A stretch of DNA of 59,351 bases from Fibrobacter sp. (GTDB lineage: Bacteria; Fibrobacterota; Fibrobacteria; Fibrobacterales; Fibrobacteraceae). The stretch lies in assembly GCF_017551775.1 (NCBI RefSeq), contig NZ_JAFZKX010000039.1:1-59351 (forward strand), given 5' to 3'. The notes beneath the pieces were generated by a model. It saw only the letters and a program-made list of their open reading frames with translations, was not told where the DNA came from and did not search any database. Shown in pieces: positions 51,201-57,837 of this stretch. Position 1 is the first letter of the stretch. Every line of letters starts with the position of its first letter. A program made the position numbers and the translations under genes.

Positions 51201-51305
51201 CTCTACCAGGATGCCATCAAGAACCACGAAAGTTTCTTCCCGGTAGAGAAGTTCCTCATCGAACGCGAAATCGTGAAGCTGCGCCGCGGTTCCATCCGGA
51301 AATAA
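48264..51305 (+). CDS. Membrane-fused spermidine synthase-like protein
   Basis: 1013 residues. The N-terminal ~460 residues carry many helices of an MFS/exporter-like core (FLFALSGFAGLIYEGSW, LGSAIGILVTSYML). A spermidine-synthase/methyltransferase-like domain follows: SAM loop VGFGSGMGAHYL (near 550), CVEIEQEMMDLAKG, and DDAQTFFL (near 605). The usual catalytic Asp after that reads SVPSNPW (near 622) instead, as in other membrane-fused homologues, so a true polyamine-synthase role is doubtful. The last ~300 residues form an extra domain with no recognised fold. Start at ATG 48264. Confidence 0.85.
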   Translation: MNALVYFLFALSGFAGLIYEGSWARYLKLFLGHSSYGQVLTLCIYMGGLAIGSFIAGKMVEKVKRPLLGYAAVELAIGIGGVAYHPLYNLLTGFFFDSDWVAGLGFTGAEIAKVVLATGSTLPIAIAVGMTFPFIAAGLMRKSGAEVSLPMLYFTNSLGSAIGILVTSYMLIPELGNHITLCVAASINFLLAMVFGFIGFMTSPTREEDEEASAGEGAEQEPLNEDYAAEHKLAMPPKSTWFWIAAITGLTSFIYEIVWIRLLSLLMGSSSHSFDQMLSAFILGLAIGSAVSGKLLKKDSLVVLSMAQILMAFFALCTLYFHKPFWGMMNEANQIFNPTNDGYVCWSLFKYALSVLWMVPTSFFAGMTLPLITIILTRAFKSEAPIGKVYGWNTVGSIIGSAGGGLLLLPFLQLKGALVLAAVLDFAIGFALLVIYRKRFRYSVPFYVICAFMILPSIFIGFDPHLITSGAFRAYKNLHPDEKIIVRDGKTATISFHESEVHYYIKTNGKADASLGKNRENPIEGDELTQAATAFMPMAMKTEPYDAAMVGFGSGMGAHYLLADPLLKDFDCVEIEQEMMDLAKGFYPWNSRGYDDPRIHIYIDDAQTFFLTNRRKYDLMISVPSNPWVSGVASLFSHEFYTKMRRYIKPGGLWVQWIQTYEFNDQLFLNILKALDVAFPYVSLYKAPEEPDIIIIASDEPVYQKGIGRFSTDSVLVKEFKRIHRDSDFFGEQNFLFTSKMVKSLLDGVAPNSIFTPIVDNKAEEARFVHSQAHIVQVFDSCEVCWPEYLDSAENELRRPFRVKQMMQGDGDPYRKLALLAYLDKVKAQVDSAVTANAERQAAQAQEASSAPADSTADSVAVADTTRPAMHFMVAERSPEWIKFRMEYIEWIRGVPMEARDSNEVYNRVRDLVEVGAFPASFTDEFNILEVARVKDYPTAARLVADFYEKYEIKEMDEFFLRNVLLISLLAGESELANALYQDAIKNHESFFPVEKFLIEREIVKLRRGSIRK

Positions 51306-51344
51306 GACCGCTCGCGCTAGAGTCTGGTGTGGCTTTTCTGGTCT

Positions 51345-51397
51345 GCGCTCGCTCTCGCCTTCGACGACCCGTTACGACGGGTCGCCTCCGGCTCACG
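51345..51397. repeat. REP-like palindromic repeat, copy 2
   Basis: The core CGACCCGT/ACGGGTCG (51365-51372, 51377-51384) with a 4-base loop matches the geometry of the repeat at 182-234. The left flank GCGCTCGCTCTCGCCTTC and right flank GGCTCACGG match too. It lies after the 51305 stop. Confidence 0.7.
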
Positions 51398-51401
51398 GAA
51401 G

Positions 51402-51448
51402 CGGGCTCGATTTAAACCGGGCTCGACCTGGGTCGGGCTCTCGGGCTC
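51402..51448. repeat. CGGGCTC repeats at 16/16/8-base spacing
   Basis: CGGGCTC occurs at 51402, 51418, 51434 and 51442. The intervals are 16, 16 and 8 bases, so the array is based on an 8-base period. It follows the REP-like element. Confidence 0.7.
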
Positions 51449-51458
51449 TTTAGGCTAA

Positions 51459-51489
51459 AAAAATCGCGCGGGTTTGTGCCCGCGCTTTT
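51459..51489 (+). terminator. Bidirectional terminator between convergent genes
   Basis: GCGCGGG/CCCGCGC (51466-51472, 51479-51485) with a 6-base loop. Plus strand ends in TTTT; the minus strand runs into a longer T run. Confidence 0.85.
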
Positions 51490-51516
51490 GATTTTCGGTC
51501 GAAATTTTTGTATTTG

Positions 51517-52344
51517 CTAGAATAGGATTGTGAAGCCTACGGTAGCGTATGTCGTCAGGAAGTTCGATTCCCTGAAGGCGTTCTCGCCGCCGGAAATCAG
51601 GATCTTGTCCAGCAGGTTCGTGAAGCCTTGCACGATGCGGATGTTCATCTGCACCCAGCGGGTCACCATGTAACCGAGATCTAGAGCCGCACCCATTTCG
51701 AAGCTCGTCGTGGGGATGGTATTGCTGCGCGTGATTTTTTCGCCTACATCCTGGTTGAATTCCGACGATCCGGAGAGCTTGAGGCCGAGGTTCAGGCCGA
51801 GGCCCAGGAAAATGTTGTTGTCGACAAACGTGTAGCGAACGATGAGCGGGATTTCGAACATCATGATGTCGATTGACGCATCGTCATTGCCGAAGTCCGT
51901 CTCGGCCGCGTAGCGGTAATGACGGTAGGTGAATATCACTTCGGGAACAATGTTCAAGTTCTTGACCCCGAGCGGCAGCTGCATCAGCAAGCCTGCGGAA
52001 CCCTGGTATCCGAGTCCCCATCCTTCGGTTTCGTGACCGATGAACGTGTTTGTACCGGCGCTTGCGTGCACGCCGAGCAGGATAGTACGCGCGAACCCTT
52101 CGGTACGCTGCTTGTTGATTTCGGCCTTGGAAGTCTTTTCCTTCTTGTACTGGGCGTATTCGGCTGCATACTCCTCGTCGTCGGCAAACTCGCTTGCTGC
52201 CGAACCGTCATACTCCACCGCACTGCCGTTGTCGGTAGAAGAGGTCGTTTCGTCGTTGTCGAAATCGTCAAACTCGTCTGCGAGGGAAGGCGTTGTTGCG
52301 GCGAGCAGGGCCGCGGCCATGAAGGGTACAATTCTCAGGTTCAT
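51517..52344 (-). CDS. Outer-membrane barrel protein with acidic N-terminal region
   Basis: 275 residues: signal peptide (cut near LAD), an Asp/Ser/Glu-rich region to ~70, then a PorT-like barrel with strands such as LLGVHASAGTNTF, IVPEVIFTYRHYRY, FLGLGLNLGLKL and MVTRWVQMNIRIVQGFTNL, ending in TVGFTILF with terminal Phe. Closely related to the next gene upstream. No ribosome site is seen; TATAAT lies 6 bases before the ATG. Confidence 0.85.
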   Translation of the reverse strand: MNLRIVPFMAAALLAATTPSLADEFDDFDNDETTSSTDNGSAVEYDGSAASEFADDEEYAAEYAQYKKEKTSKAEINKQRTEGFARTILLGVHASAGTNTFIGHETEGWGLGYQGSAGLLMQLPLGVKNLNIVPEVIFTYRHYRYAAETDFGNDDASIDIMMFEIPLIVRYTFVDNNIFLGLGLNLGLKLSGSSEFNQDVGEKITRSNTIPTTSFEMGAALDLGYMVTRWVQMNIRIVQGFTNLLDKILISGGENAFRESNFLTTYATVGFTILF

Positions 52345-52350
52345 GTTTGA

Positions 52351-52356
52351 ATTATA
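52351..52356 (-). promoter_or_regulatory. -10 box close to the barrel gene start
   Basis: On the minus strand TATAAT lies 6 bases before the ATG (52342-52344), and TTCAAAC follows it. The neighbouring paralogue has a very similar arrangement. Confidence 0.45.
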
Positions 52357-52474
52357 ACAAAAGAAAGTTAAACACCTTTCTTATTATAAATATATTTGCC
52401 GCAAAAAGGATGTGGCAAATATATTTTTACCTGATAACGGAACTTTTTATGCCTTTTTTTCGCGTTTTTCGGTG

Positions 52475-53521
52475 CTAGAGGTAAAGCGACAGCCCGAGGG
52501 TCACGTGTAACCCGTACAGCGATGCTTTCTTGAGCGCGATTTCGGAGACTTCGACTACGTCGTTGTTCAGGAGATTCGTGAATCTCTGCAGGAACCGCAG
52601 GTCAACGGAGAAGTTCCTGTTCACGAGGTAGCCTATTTCCACGATGGCACTGAGTTCGACACCAGCCGAGGGGAGCGGATCGTCCTTTGACGAGATGTGT
52701 TCCGTCGTCGTACTGGTACTGATAGTTTGGTCAAAATTGGAGGACCCGGCGAGCTTGATTCCCAGGTCTAATCCGATGCCGACTGTGATGTCGTTGCTTT
52801 CGAGGGCATACTTGAATATGGCGGGGACTTCGAAAAGAATCACGTTGAGCTGGGCTTCATCCTTCTCGCTGTAATCGTCATATTCGAAATCGTCATTGGC
52901 CTCGTAGCGGTAGCGGAAGTAGCTGAACTGGAGCCCGACGGAGAGTGACAGTTCGGGGATGCCGACTTTGGTTTGTGCGACAATTGCGGCCGAGGCCTCG
53001 TATCCGAGTCTCCAGTTTTCCGTTCTTTCGCCCAGGAGGAGCGTGTTGAAACCGCCGCCGAACCGGAAACCGAGCGTGAACCCGTTGGAAAAGCCTTCAC
53101 GGCTTGCGCGGCTGAGTTCCGCGTTCTCGTTGGCGTAGCGGTCGTAGGTGTCGTCATCGTCGTCGTCGTACCTGCTGACGCTCTTGTCGTCCCTGCATTC
53201 AGGCAGGAGCGAGTCTGCCGGGGTGCAGTCCTCTTCGTCGCTGTCGTTTTCGGCTGTTTTTTCCTTGGCGGCAGTCGTGGTATCGCTTTCGGCAGAGGCT
53301 GCCGTTCCGGTTTCGGAGGTCGCAGCTGTTTCTGTCCCGTCACAGCCGTCCCCGATACAAGCGGGGGTCTCTTCGTTGTTCCCGTCGTTCAGTTCCGTGC
53401 TGCCCCCGTTCTGGGATGCAATCCAGGCAGAATCGACTTCGGCGGGGTACTCGTCCTGAGCGAGGGCGGAGCAGACTATCCCCGAAAAAAAGATGGCGGT
53501 AAGTACCCTAAGCAGTTTCAT
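52475..53521 (-). CDS. Outer-membrane barrel protein, paralogue with longer acidic linker
   Basis: 348 residues with a signal peptide (cut near ALAQ), then a long acidic linker (to ~145, rich in Asp, Glu, Thr, with ETPACIGDGCDG and a DDDDDTYDRY run), then a barrel like the 51517 gene: LGFRFGGGFNTL, LSLSVGLQFSYFRYRYE, IFKYALESNDITVGIGLDLGIKL, NRNFSVDLRFLQRFTNLL. Terminal residues are LGLSLYL. These two tandem genes clearly share ancestry. The linker may project from the membrane or bind cations. No ribosome site; TATAAA lies 8 bases before the ATG. Confidence 0.85.
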   Translation of the reverse strand: MKLLRVLTAIFFSGIVCSALAQDEYPAEVDSAWIASQNGGSTELNDGNNEETPACIGDGCDGTETAATSETGTAASAESDTTTAAKEKTAENDSDEEDCTPADSLLPECRDDKSVSRYDDDDDDTYDRYANENAELSRASREGFSNGFTLGFRFGGGFNTLLLGERTENWRLGYEASAAIVAQTKVGIPELSLSVGLQFSYFRYRYEANDDFEYDDYSEKDEAQLNVILFEVPAIFKYALESNDITVGIGLDLGIKLAGSSNFDQTISTSTTTEHISSKDDPLPSAGVELSAIVEIGYLVNRNFSVDLRFLQRFTNLLNNDVVEVSEIALKKASLYGLHVTLGLSLYL

Positions 53522-53529
53522 ATCTTGAA

Positions 53530-53535
53530 TTTATA
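53530..53535 (-). promoter_or_regulatory. -10 box close to the paralogous barrel gene start
   Basis: On the minus strand TATAAA lies 8 bases before the ATG (53519-53521) and is followed by TTCAAGAT, paralleling the TATAAT-TTCAAAC of the sister gene. Confidence 0.4.
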
Positions 53536-53718
53536 AAAAATAGCGCGAAGAGCAAGTGGAAAATGCAAAATCGGCCGTGTTTTCGCACATTTTTCTTACA
53601 AACATGCAGTTTTGTTGCCTTCCTTTATTCGAATTAGGTATTTTAATTACCAAAATGAGGGCTTTACCCATAAGAAAGTTGTTTCTTGAAGCATAAACGC
53701 GTTTGTAGGAGGAGCGTT

Positions 53719-55218
53719 ATGTCGGGATTCTTGGCAAAAAAACATTCATTCTCGCTCGGAACGGCCTGTGCGGCGACCTTCGGGCTGGCATTTTCTCTGA
53801 CCGCTTGCGACGTTGTGGTCGGAGCCAGCAGTAAGGCTGTTTTCGACAAATATCCGGTAAATGAAAAACATTTAAGTTTTTACGATGAGGAATTAGATAA
53901 ACTGGAGAATTTCCCAGTATGCGGTTCCGGAAACGAGGGCCGCATTGATTCGCTAAAAGGCGGAAATAGCAAGTACGGCTATGAGACGTACTACTACAAG
54001 TGCAAGAAAGGAATCTGGTACGAAACGGACGCAAGTGTAAACTGCAACACGGATGGAGTCAAGGTAGGCGATATTTGCAAAGTAAAAGTCGGAACGTCCA
54101 GTTGGATGAGCTCTGGCGATGGCGTGTGGAGGTACTATGTGTATGAAGGCAACGGTGCCTGGAAGGAAGCTGACGCTCGGGATCGTTGTAATGCGAGGGA
54201 AAAAACTGTGGGGACCATTTGCGTTATTGCAAAATCGACTCAATATCTTCACGATGTTTACCTCATTTACTCAGCTGACGGCGTTTGGGAAGAATTCATG
54301 ACCCGCCAGATGTCTACACAAGGGGTGATATGGGAATATGGTCCCGGTTTCCAGATGCCCAAGGAATGTACCGCCGAAAATGAGGGTGCGAAGGAAAAAT
54401 TCGTTTTTGGTGCGGAGCCGGATGCGATTACGCTATATTTCAAGTGCTCCAGTGGCGAGTGGAATCATCTAAATGATATTGATTACTATTGTACTACGGG
54501 AAACAATTCTGATGGCGATACGTGCTCGTTCAAACCGGATGAAAATGCGGTAGAAAGGTCCCATTGGATTATGAGCGAATCGGTGACTACCAAACCGGAT
54601 TTGTTTACCTATTACTATTACTCAGGCAATTGGATGCAGTCTAGCGTTGACCCTGAATTCGGCTACTGCCCGGAGGATTATGGCCCGTATCTGTATAAAA
54701 AACATGGCGACGAATATTATACCTGTGTGTATGGAGATTGGAAACCTGCTCATCTTGTTCCGCATCAATATACGGACCCGCGTAAAGAGGGGTTGACCGA
54801 CGAGGAATACGATGTGCTGGACTTGCCGTCCGAGGCTTCGGTAGGGGACCGTGTCGGCGGCCTGCTGGAAAATTGTTTTGATAATGTGGAACTACCACTG
54901 GGTGGGCCGAGTGAGTGGCGTTACGAGATGTATGACTACTGCATGTCGAAAAATTATTATCGCTATCGTGAGAGTGGCTCCTGGACGCTGGAAACGGACG
55001 AAGAATTCACAAATGATCCGGCCATGCATTATAATCTTGAATGCGCACCCGGAACGGAAGGCGCGGAATTTAGATTTTTGCCTGAGTCGAGAGATCCGGG
55101 AAGAATCTACAGACGCACCAGCATTCGATACGACACAGTCAACGTAAACGGAGCCGTTAGGGAACTCATTTATTGTGATGACGCCCTTGTTGGCTACAAT
55201 TTCGGCCGCACGGAATAG
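53719..55218 (+). CDS. Cysteine-rich repeat lipoprotein 1
   Basis: 499 residues. The lipobox (LTAC, Cys30) marks a lipoprotein. The mature part is built of repeated units: a Cys, a Glu/Asn-Glu-Gly stretch, a Tyr/Phe-rich strand, then C-x2-G-x-W (e.g. YKCKKGIWYETD, FKCSSGEWNHL, TCVYGDWKPA). Late in the protein, a conserved YTDPRKEGLTDEEYD segment precedes a final Cys-rich part. AGGAGG lies 6 bases before ATG 53719; the longer frame from 53686 is less likely. First of three tandem paralogues. Likely surface-exposed, perhaps carbohydrate-binding, but unproved. Confidence 0.85.
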   Translation: MSGFLAKKHSFSLGTACAATFGLAFSLTACDVVVGASSKAVFDKYPVNEKHLSFYDEELDKLENFPVCGSGNEGRIDSLKGGNSKYGYETYYYKCKKGIWYETDASVNCNTDGVKVGDICKVKVGTSSWMSSGDGVWRYYVYEGNGAWKEADARDRCNAREKTVGTICVIAKSTQYLHDVYLIYSADGVWEEFMTRQMSTQGVIWEYGPGFQMPKECTAENEGAKEKFVFGAEPDAITLYFKCSSGEWNHLNDIDYYCTTGNNSDGDTCSFKPDENAVERSHWIMSESVTTKPDLFTYYYYSGNWMQSSVDPEFGYCPEDYGPYLYKKHGDEYYTCVYGDWKPAHLVPHQYTDPRKEGLTDEEYDVLDLPSEASVGDRVGGLLENCFDNVELPLGGPSEWRYEMYDYCMSKNYYRYRESGSWTLETDEEFTNDPAMHYNLECAPGTEGAEFRFLPESRDPGRIYRRTSIRYDTVNVNGAVRELIYCDDALVGYNFGRTE

Positions 55219-55251
55219 AAGTTGCCTTAAAACGAGGTTCCTTTGCAGCTG

Positions 55252-55271
55252 GCCCCGCACTGCGGGGCTTT
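55252..55271 (+). terminator. Terminator after lipoprotein 1
   Basis: GCCCCGC/GCGGGGC (55252-55258, 55262-55268) with a 3-base loop, then TTTC. It separates the first lipoprotein gene from the next two. Confidence 0.7.
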
Positions 55272-55354
55272 CATACGAAAAAAAATAATTTTTTCCCATG
55301 TGGATAAATTTGTATATTCATTGTATAAATCCTTGCTTACATTAGGAGAGTACT

Positions 55355-56593
55355 ATGTCTGATGCATCGAAAAAAAGTGTGTTGTTTTCTTTAGCCAGTG
55401 TGGCTGCTTGCGGGCTCGTCTTTTCCCTTGCCGCTTGCGATGATTCCACATCGGTAGGTAACGATGAACCTGCCGATTCGTCTTCCTCGGTGACTGCGCC
55501 GGTATCTTCGTCTGCACCGGAATCTTCGTCTGATCCGGAAGCATGCGACAAGGAAGGCGCTATTGAGACGAGAGAAGATGGCAATGCCAAGTATGGTTTC
55601 AGCTATAAGTATTACCGGTGTGAAACGGGTGCTTGGACAGAAAAACCGGCATCGGTTCTTTGCGATACCGCCGGGGTATCTAAGGGTGGAATTTGTCGTG
55701 TGCAAACGCATTTTGCCGGTTCCCAGTTCGGCAAAAGTTCCTGGACGTGCTACAAGTATGCTGGCGAAGGCGCTTGGGAAGAAACGGATTGCCCTGCAGG
55801 CCCGGACAAAGAATGCAATGAAGAGAACAAGGGTGCAAGGGAACAGCTTACCTTAACCAACGATGCAATTTTTTATGAGTGCATGGGCGAAAAGTGGGCG
55901 GAAATGAGCATGGAGGATTACTATTGCGCTACGGGGAAAGAGTCCGTTGGAGATACGTGTTCTTTTGAACTGTCCGGTAAAAAATATTATTTCCGGTACG
56001 ATAGCGTTGATACGGATGTCGGCAGGTGGACCGAGGGTACTTTTGATCCCGAATTAGGTTTTTGTACAGTGCGCGATGATATGTATTGGAAACGTCCGTA
56101 TGCTAAAAAGGGCGAGGAATATTATTACTGCGCCGGCACGGCATGGCTGCCGACAAGCCTTGTTCCGCGGCAATACACGGATCCCCGAAAGGAAGGCCTG
56201 ACGGACGAGGAATACGACAAGCTGGATTTGCCCAAAGACGCCAAGGTCGGTGACCGTGCGGATGGGTTGCTCGAATATTGTGATTTTAACAGAGATATGG
56301 GAAATTTGGAATCGCATGTCTACGATTTTTGTTACTCTGTCAATCACTACCGGTATCGCGAAGATGGTTCCTGGACAAAGGAAACTCTTGATGACAAGCA
56401 TGAAGATGAGGTTAATCTAGACAGCTTGCCCTGTGGGGGATCCACATGGTGCTGTGCGGAAACAGAGGGGATGACGCAGAGAACGTTTTATGCCTTTGAT
56501 CAGCCAGAAAGGCTCTATCAATGCGTTTCCGGTGAGGTTGTCTTAGTGGAATACCTCTGGAACCGGTATGAAGAGAAGGCTGCGGCAGAGTAG
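55355..56593 (+). CDS. Cysteine-rich repeat lipoprotein 2
   Basis: 412 residues with a lipobox (SLAAC, Cys28) followed by a Ser/Asp linker (DSSSSVTAPVSSSAPESSS) that spaces it from the membrane. The mature part has the same Cys repeat pattern as the preceding gene (YYRCETGAWTEKP, YYYCAGTAWLPT) and the same YTDPRKEGLTDEEYDKLDLP block near the end. AGGAGAG precedes the ATG. The third paralogue follows 28 bases later without a terminator, so the pair is likely cotranscribed. Confidence 0.85.
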   Translation: MSDASKKSVLFSLASVAACGLVFSLAACDDSTSVGNDEPADSSSSVTAPVSSSAPESSSDPEACDKEGAIETREDGNAKYGFSYKYYRCETGAWTEKPASVLCDTAGVSKGGICRVQTHFAGSQFGKSSWTCYKYAGEGAWEETDCPAGPDKECNEENKGAREQLTLTNDAIFYECMGEKWAEMSMEDYYCATGKESVGDTCSFELSGKKYYFRYDSVDTDVGRWTEGTFDPELGFCTVRDDMYWKRPYAKKGEEYYYCAGTAWLPTSLVPRQYTDPRKEGLTDEEYDKLDLPKDAKVGDRADGLLEYCDFNRDMGNLESHVYDFCYSVNHYRYREDGSWTKETLDDKHEDEVNLDSLPCGGSTWCCAETEGMTQRTFYAFDQPERLYQCVSGEVVLVEYLWNRYEEKAAAE

Positions 56594-56621
56594 ATTTTAA
56601 ATAGTCAAGGGAGGCTTCAGT

Positions 56622-57734
56622 ATGAAGTTGGTTCGTTGTAGTTCCGCTTTTGTGATGAGTTCGCTTGCCGTTTCCATGATGTTCGCGCTTGGCGCATGCA
56701 CCGACTCCTCGTCTGGAACAGTGTCGGAAGGTCTTACAGACTCATCGGAAGGTCCTGTTGACGAAAGGTTTGCTGAGCTTAATGCTCGAGATGCCGCTTA
56801 TTGCAACGCCCAGCATCCTGATGGACCTCCGTATGAATGTGATGAATCGTTGGAAATGGATGGGGCCTTCTATATCGATTCTGATTATAAAGCGGATGTG
56901 GAAGGAGACTGTATTTATAAGTGCAAACACAATAAATGGTCCGTCGTCTCCGCAAAGGATATTCCCGCTAATGCGAAAGCAATTTTTGATTATGAAGATC
57001 CCTACATTGATGAAACTCTTATATTGCAACTAAAAAAATGTAACTCCGAACACGAAGGGCTTGTCGATTCGGTATGCACTTTCGAAACCAAGGGCCGTTG
57101 TGCAGAATATAGTCGCTACAAATGTGAGCAGGGAACTTGGAACTATATGGATTTGAACTATTGCAACATAATCAATCCCAAAGATGGCGATGAATGCTGC
57201 ATAGCCACAGATTCCATGGGTGTAAAGAAAAGCTTCCTCTCTGTTTTTACGACGTCTTATGGATGGGTACGAAAAGCGAGTTATAGCGATTCCGAATGCA
57301 AGGATGTTGTTCGGGAATATGATGTCTGTTCGGAGCCCAAAGAAGCGTGCACCCAGTGTGACGCCGGAAAAATTGACTCCATGACGTCGATAAATTCTTC
57401 AAATACGTGCTATGCGATGTGTACTGCAGGGAGTTGGGTTATGCTGTCTGAGACGGCAGAGCAAATTGCGGTTCGCGAATATTGCGGTCCGGCTAGTGAT
57501 GGTGGTTATCTATGCTGCTATCCGGAATCCCCTGAGTCAGATGATGGCATCTTCTATCAATCTGCTGCCAAAAGTATATTCAAAAGGGATTATTACACGT
57601 ACAGGTATGGATCTTACTTTGAGGTCGGAGAGTGGAGAAAAACAGGAGAATCGTGTAAGGTTAGCGAACTTCCGAGACCAGAGTGGGAAATACTTTTCCC
57701 TGTGGAATATAATTGTGCAGACAAGGCAGAGTAG
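56622..57734 (+). CDS. Cysteine-rich repeat lipoprotein 3
   Basis: 370 residues with a lipobox (ALGAC, Cys26). It is the most divergent of the three: Cys-x-x-Gly-x-W units recur (YKCEQGTWNYMD, YKCKHNKWSVV, CTAGSWVML) but the TDPRKEGLTDEEYD block is missing. It contains paired Cys (ECCIA, CTQCDAG, GYLCCYPES), so disulfides are likely. AGGGAGG precedes the ATG. A strong terminator follows before leuS. Confidence 0.85.
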   Translation: MKLVRCSSAFVMSSLAVSMMFALGACTDSSSGTVSEGLTDSSEGPVDERFAELNARDAAYCNAQHPDGPPYECDESLEMDGAFYIDSDYKADVEGDCIYKCKHNKWSVVSAKDIPANAKAIFDYEDPYIDETLILQLKKCNSEHEGLVDSVCTFETKGRCAEYSRYKCEQGTWNYMDLNYCNIINPKDGDECCIATDSMGVKKSFLSVFTTSYGWVRKASYSDSECKDVVREYDVCSEPKEACTQCDAGKIDSMTSINSSNTCYAMCTAGSWVMLSETAEQIAVREYCGPASDGGYLCCYPESPESDDGIFYQSAAKSIFKRDYYTYRYGSYFEVGEWRKTGESCKVSELPRPEWEILFPVEYNCADKAE

Positions 57735-57769
57735 AATTGTAAATACACGTTTTGTGGATATCTTGTCCC

Positions 57770-57807
57770 GGGATTGCAAGCCGCAATCCCTTTTTCTTTC
57801 TATTTTT
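57770..57807 (+). terminator. Rho-independent terminator before leuS
   Basis: GGGATTGC/GCAATCCC (57770-57777, 57783-57790) with a 5-base loop, followed by TTTTTCTTTC and more T. Confidence 0.9.
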
Positions 57808-57837
57808 GTTCCCGAAAAAAATTAAAAGGATAAGACT

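Noticed and set aside
48363-51227. 954-codon minus-strand open frame antisense to the spermidine-synthase-like gene
   Set aside because: The plus frame has membrane helices and SAM motifs; the antisense reading is His/Arg/Glu-rich and gives no protein pattern.
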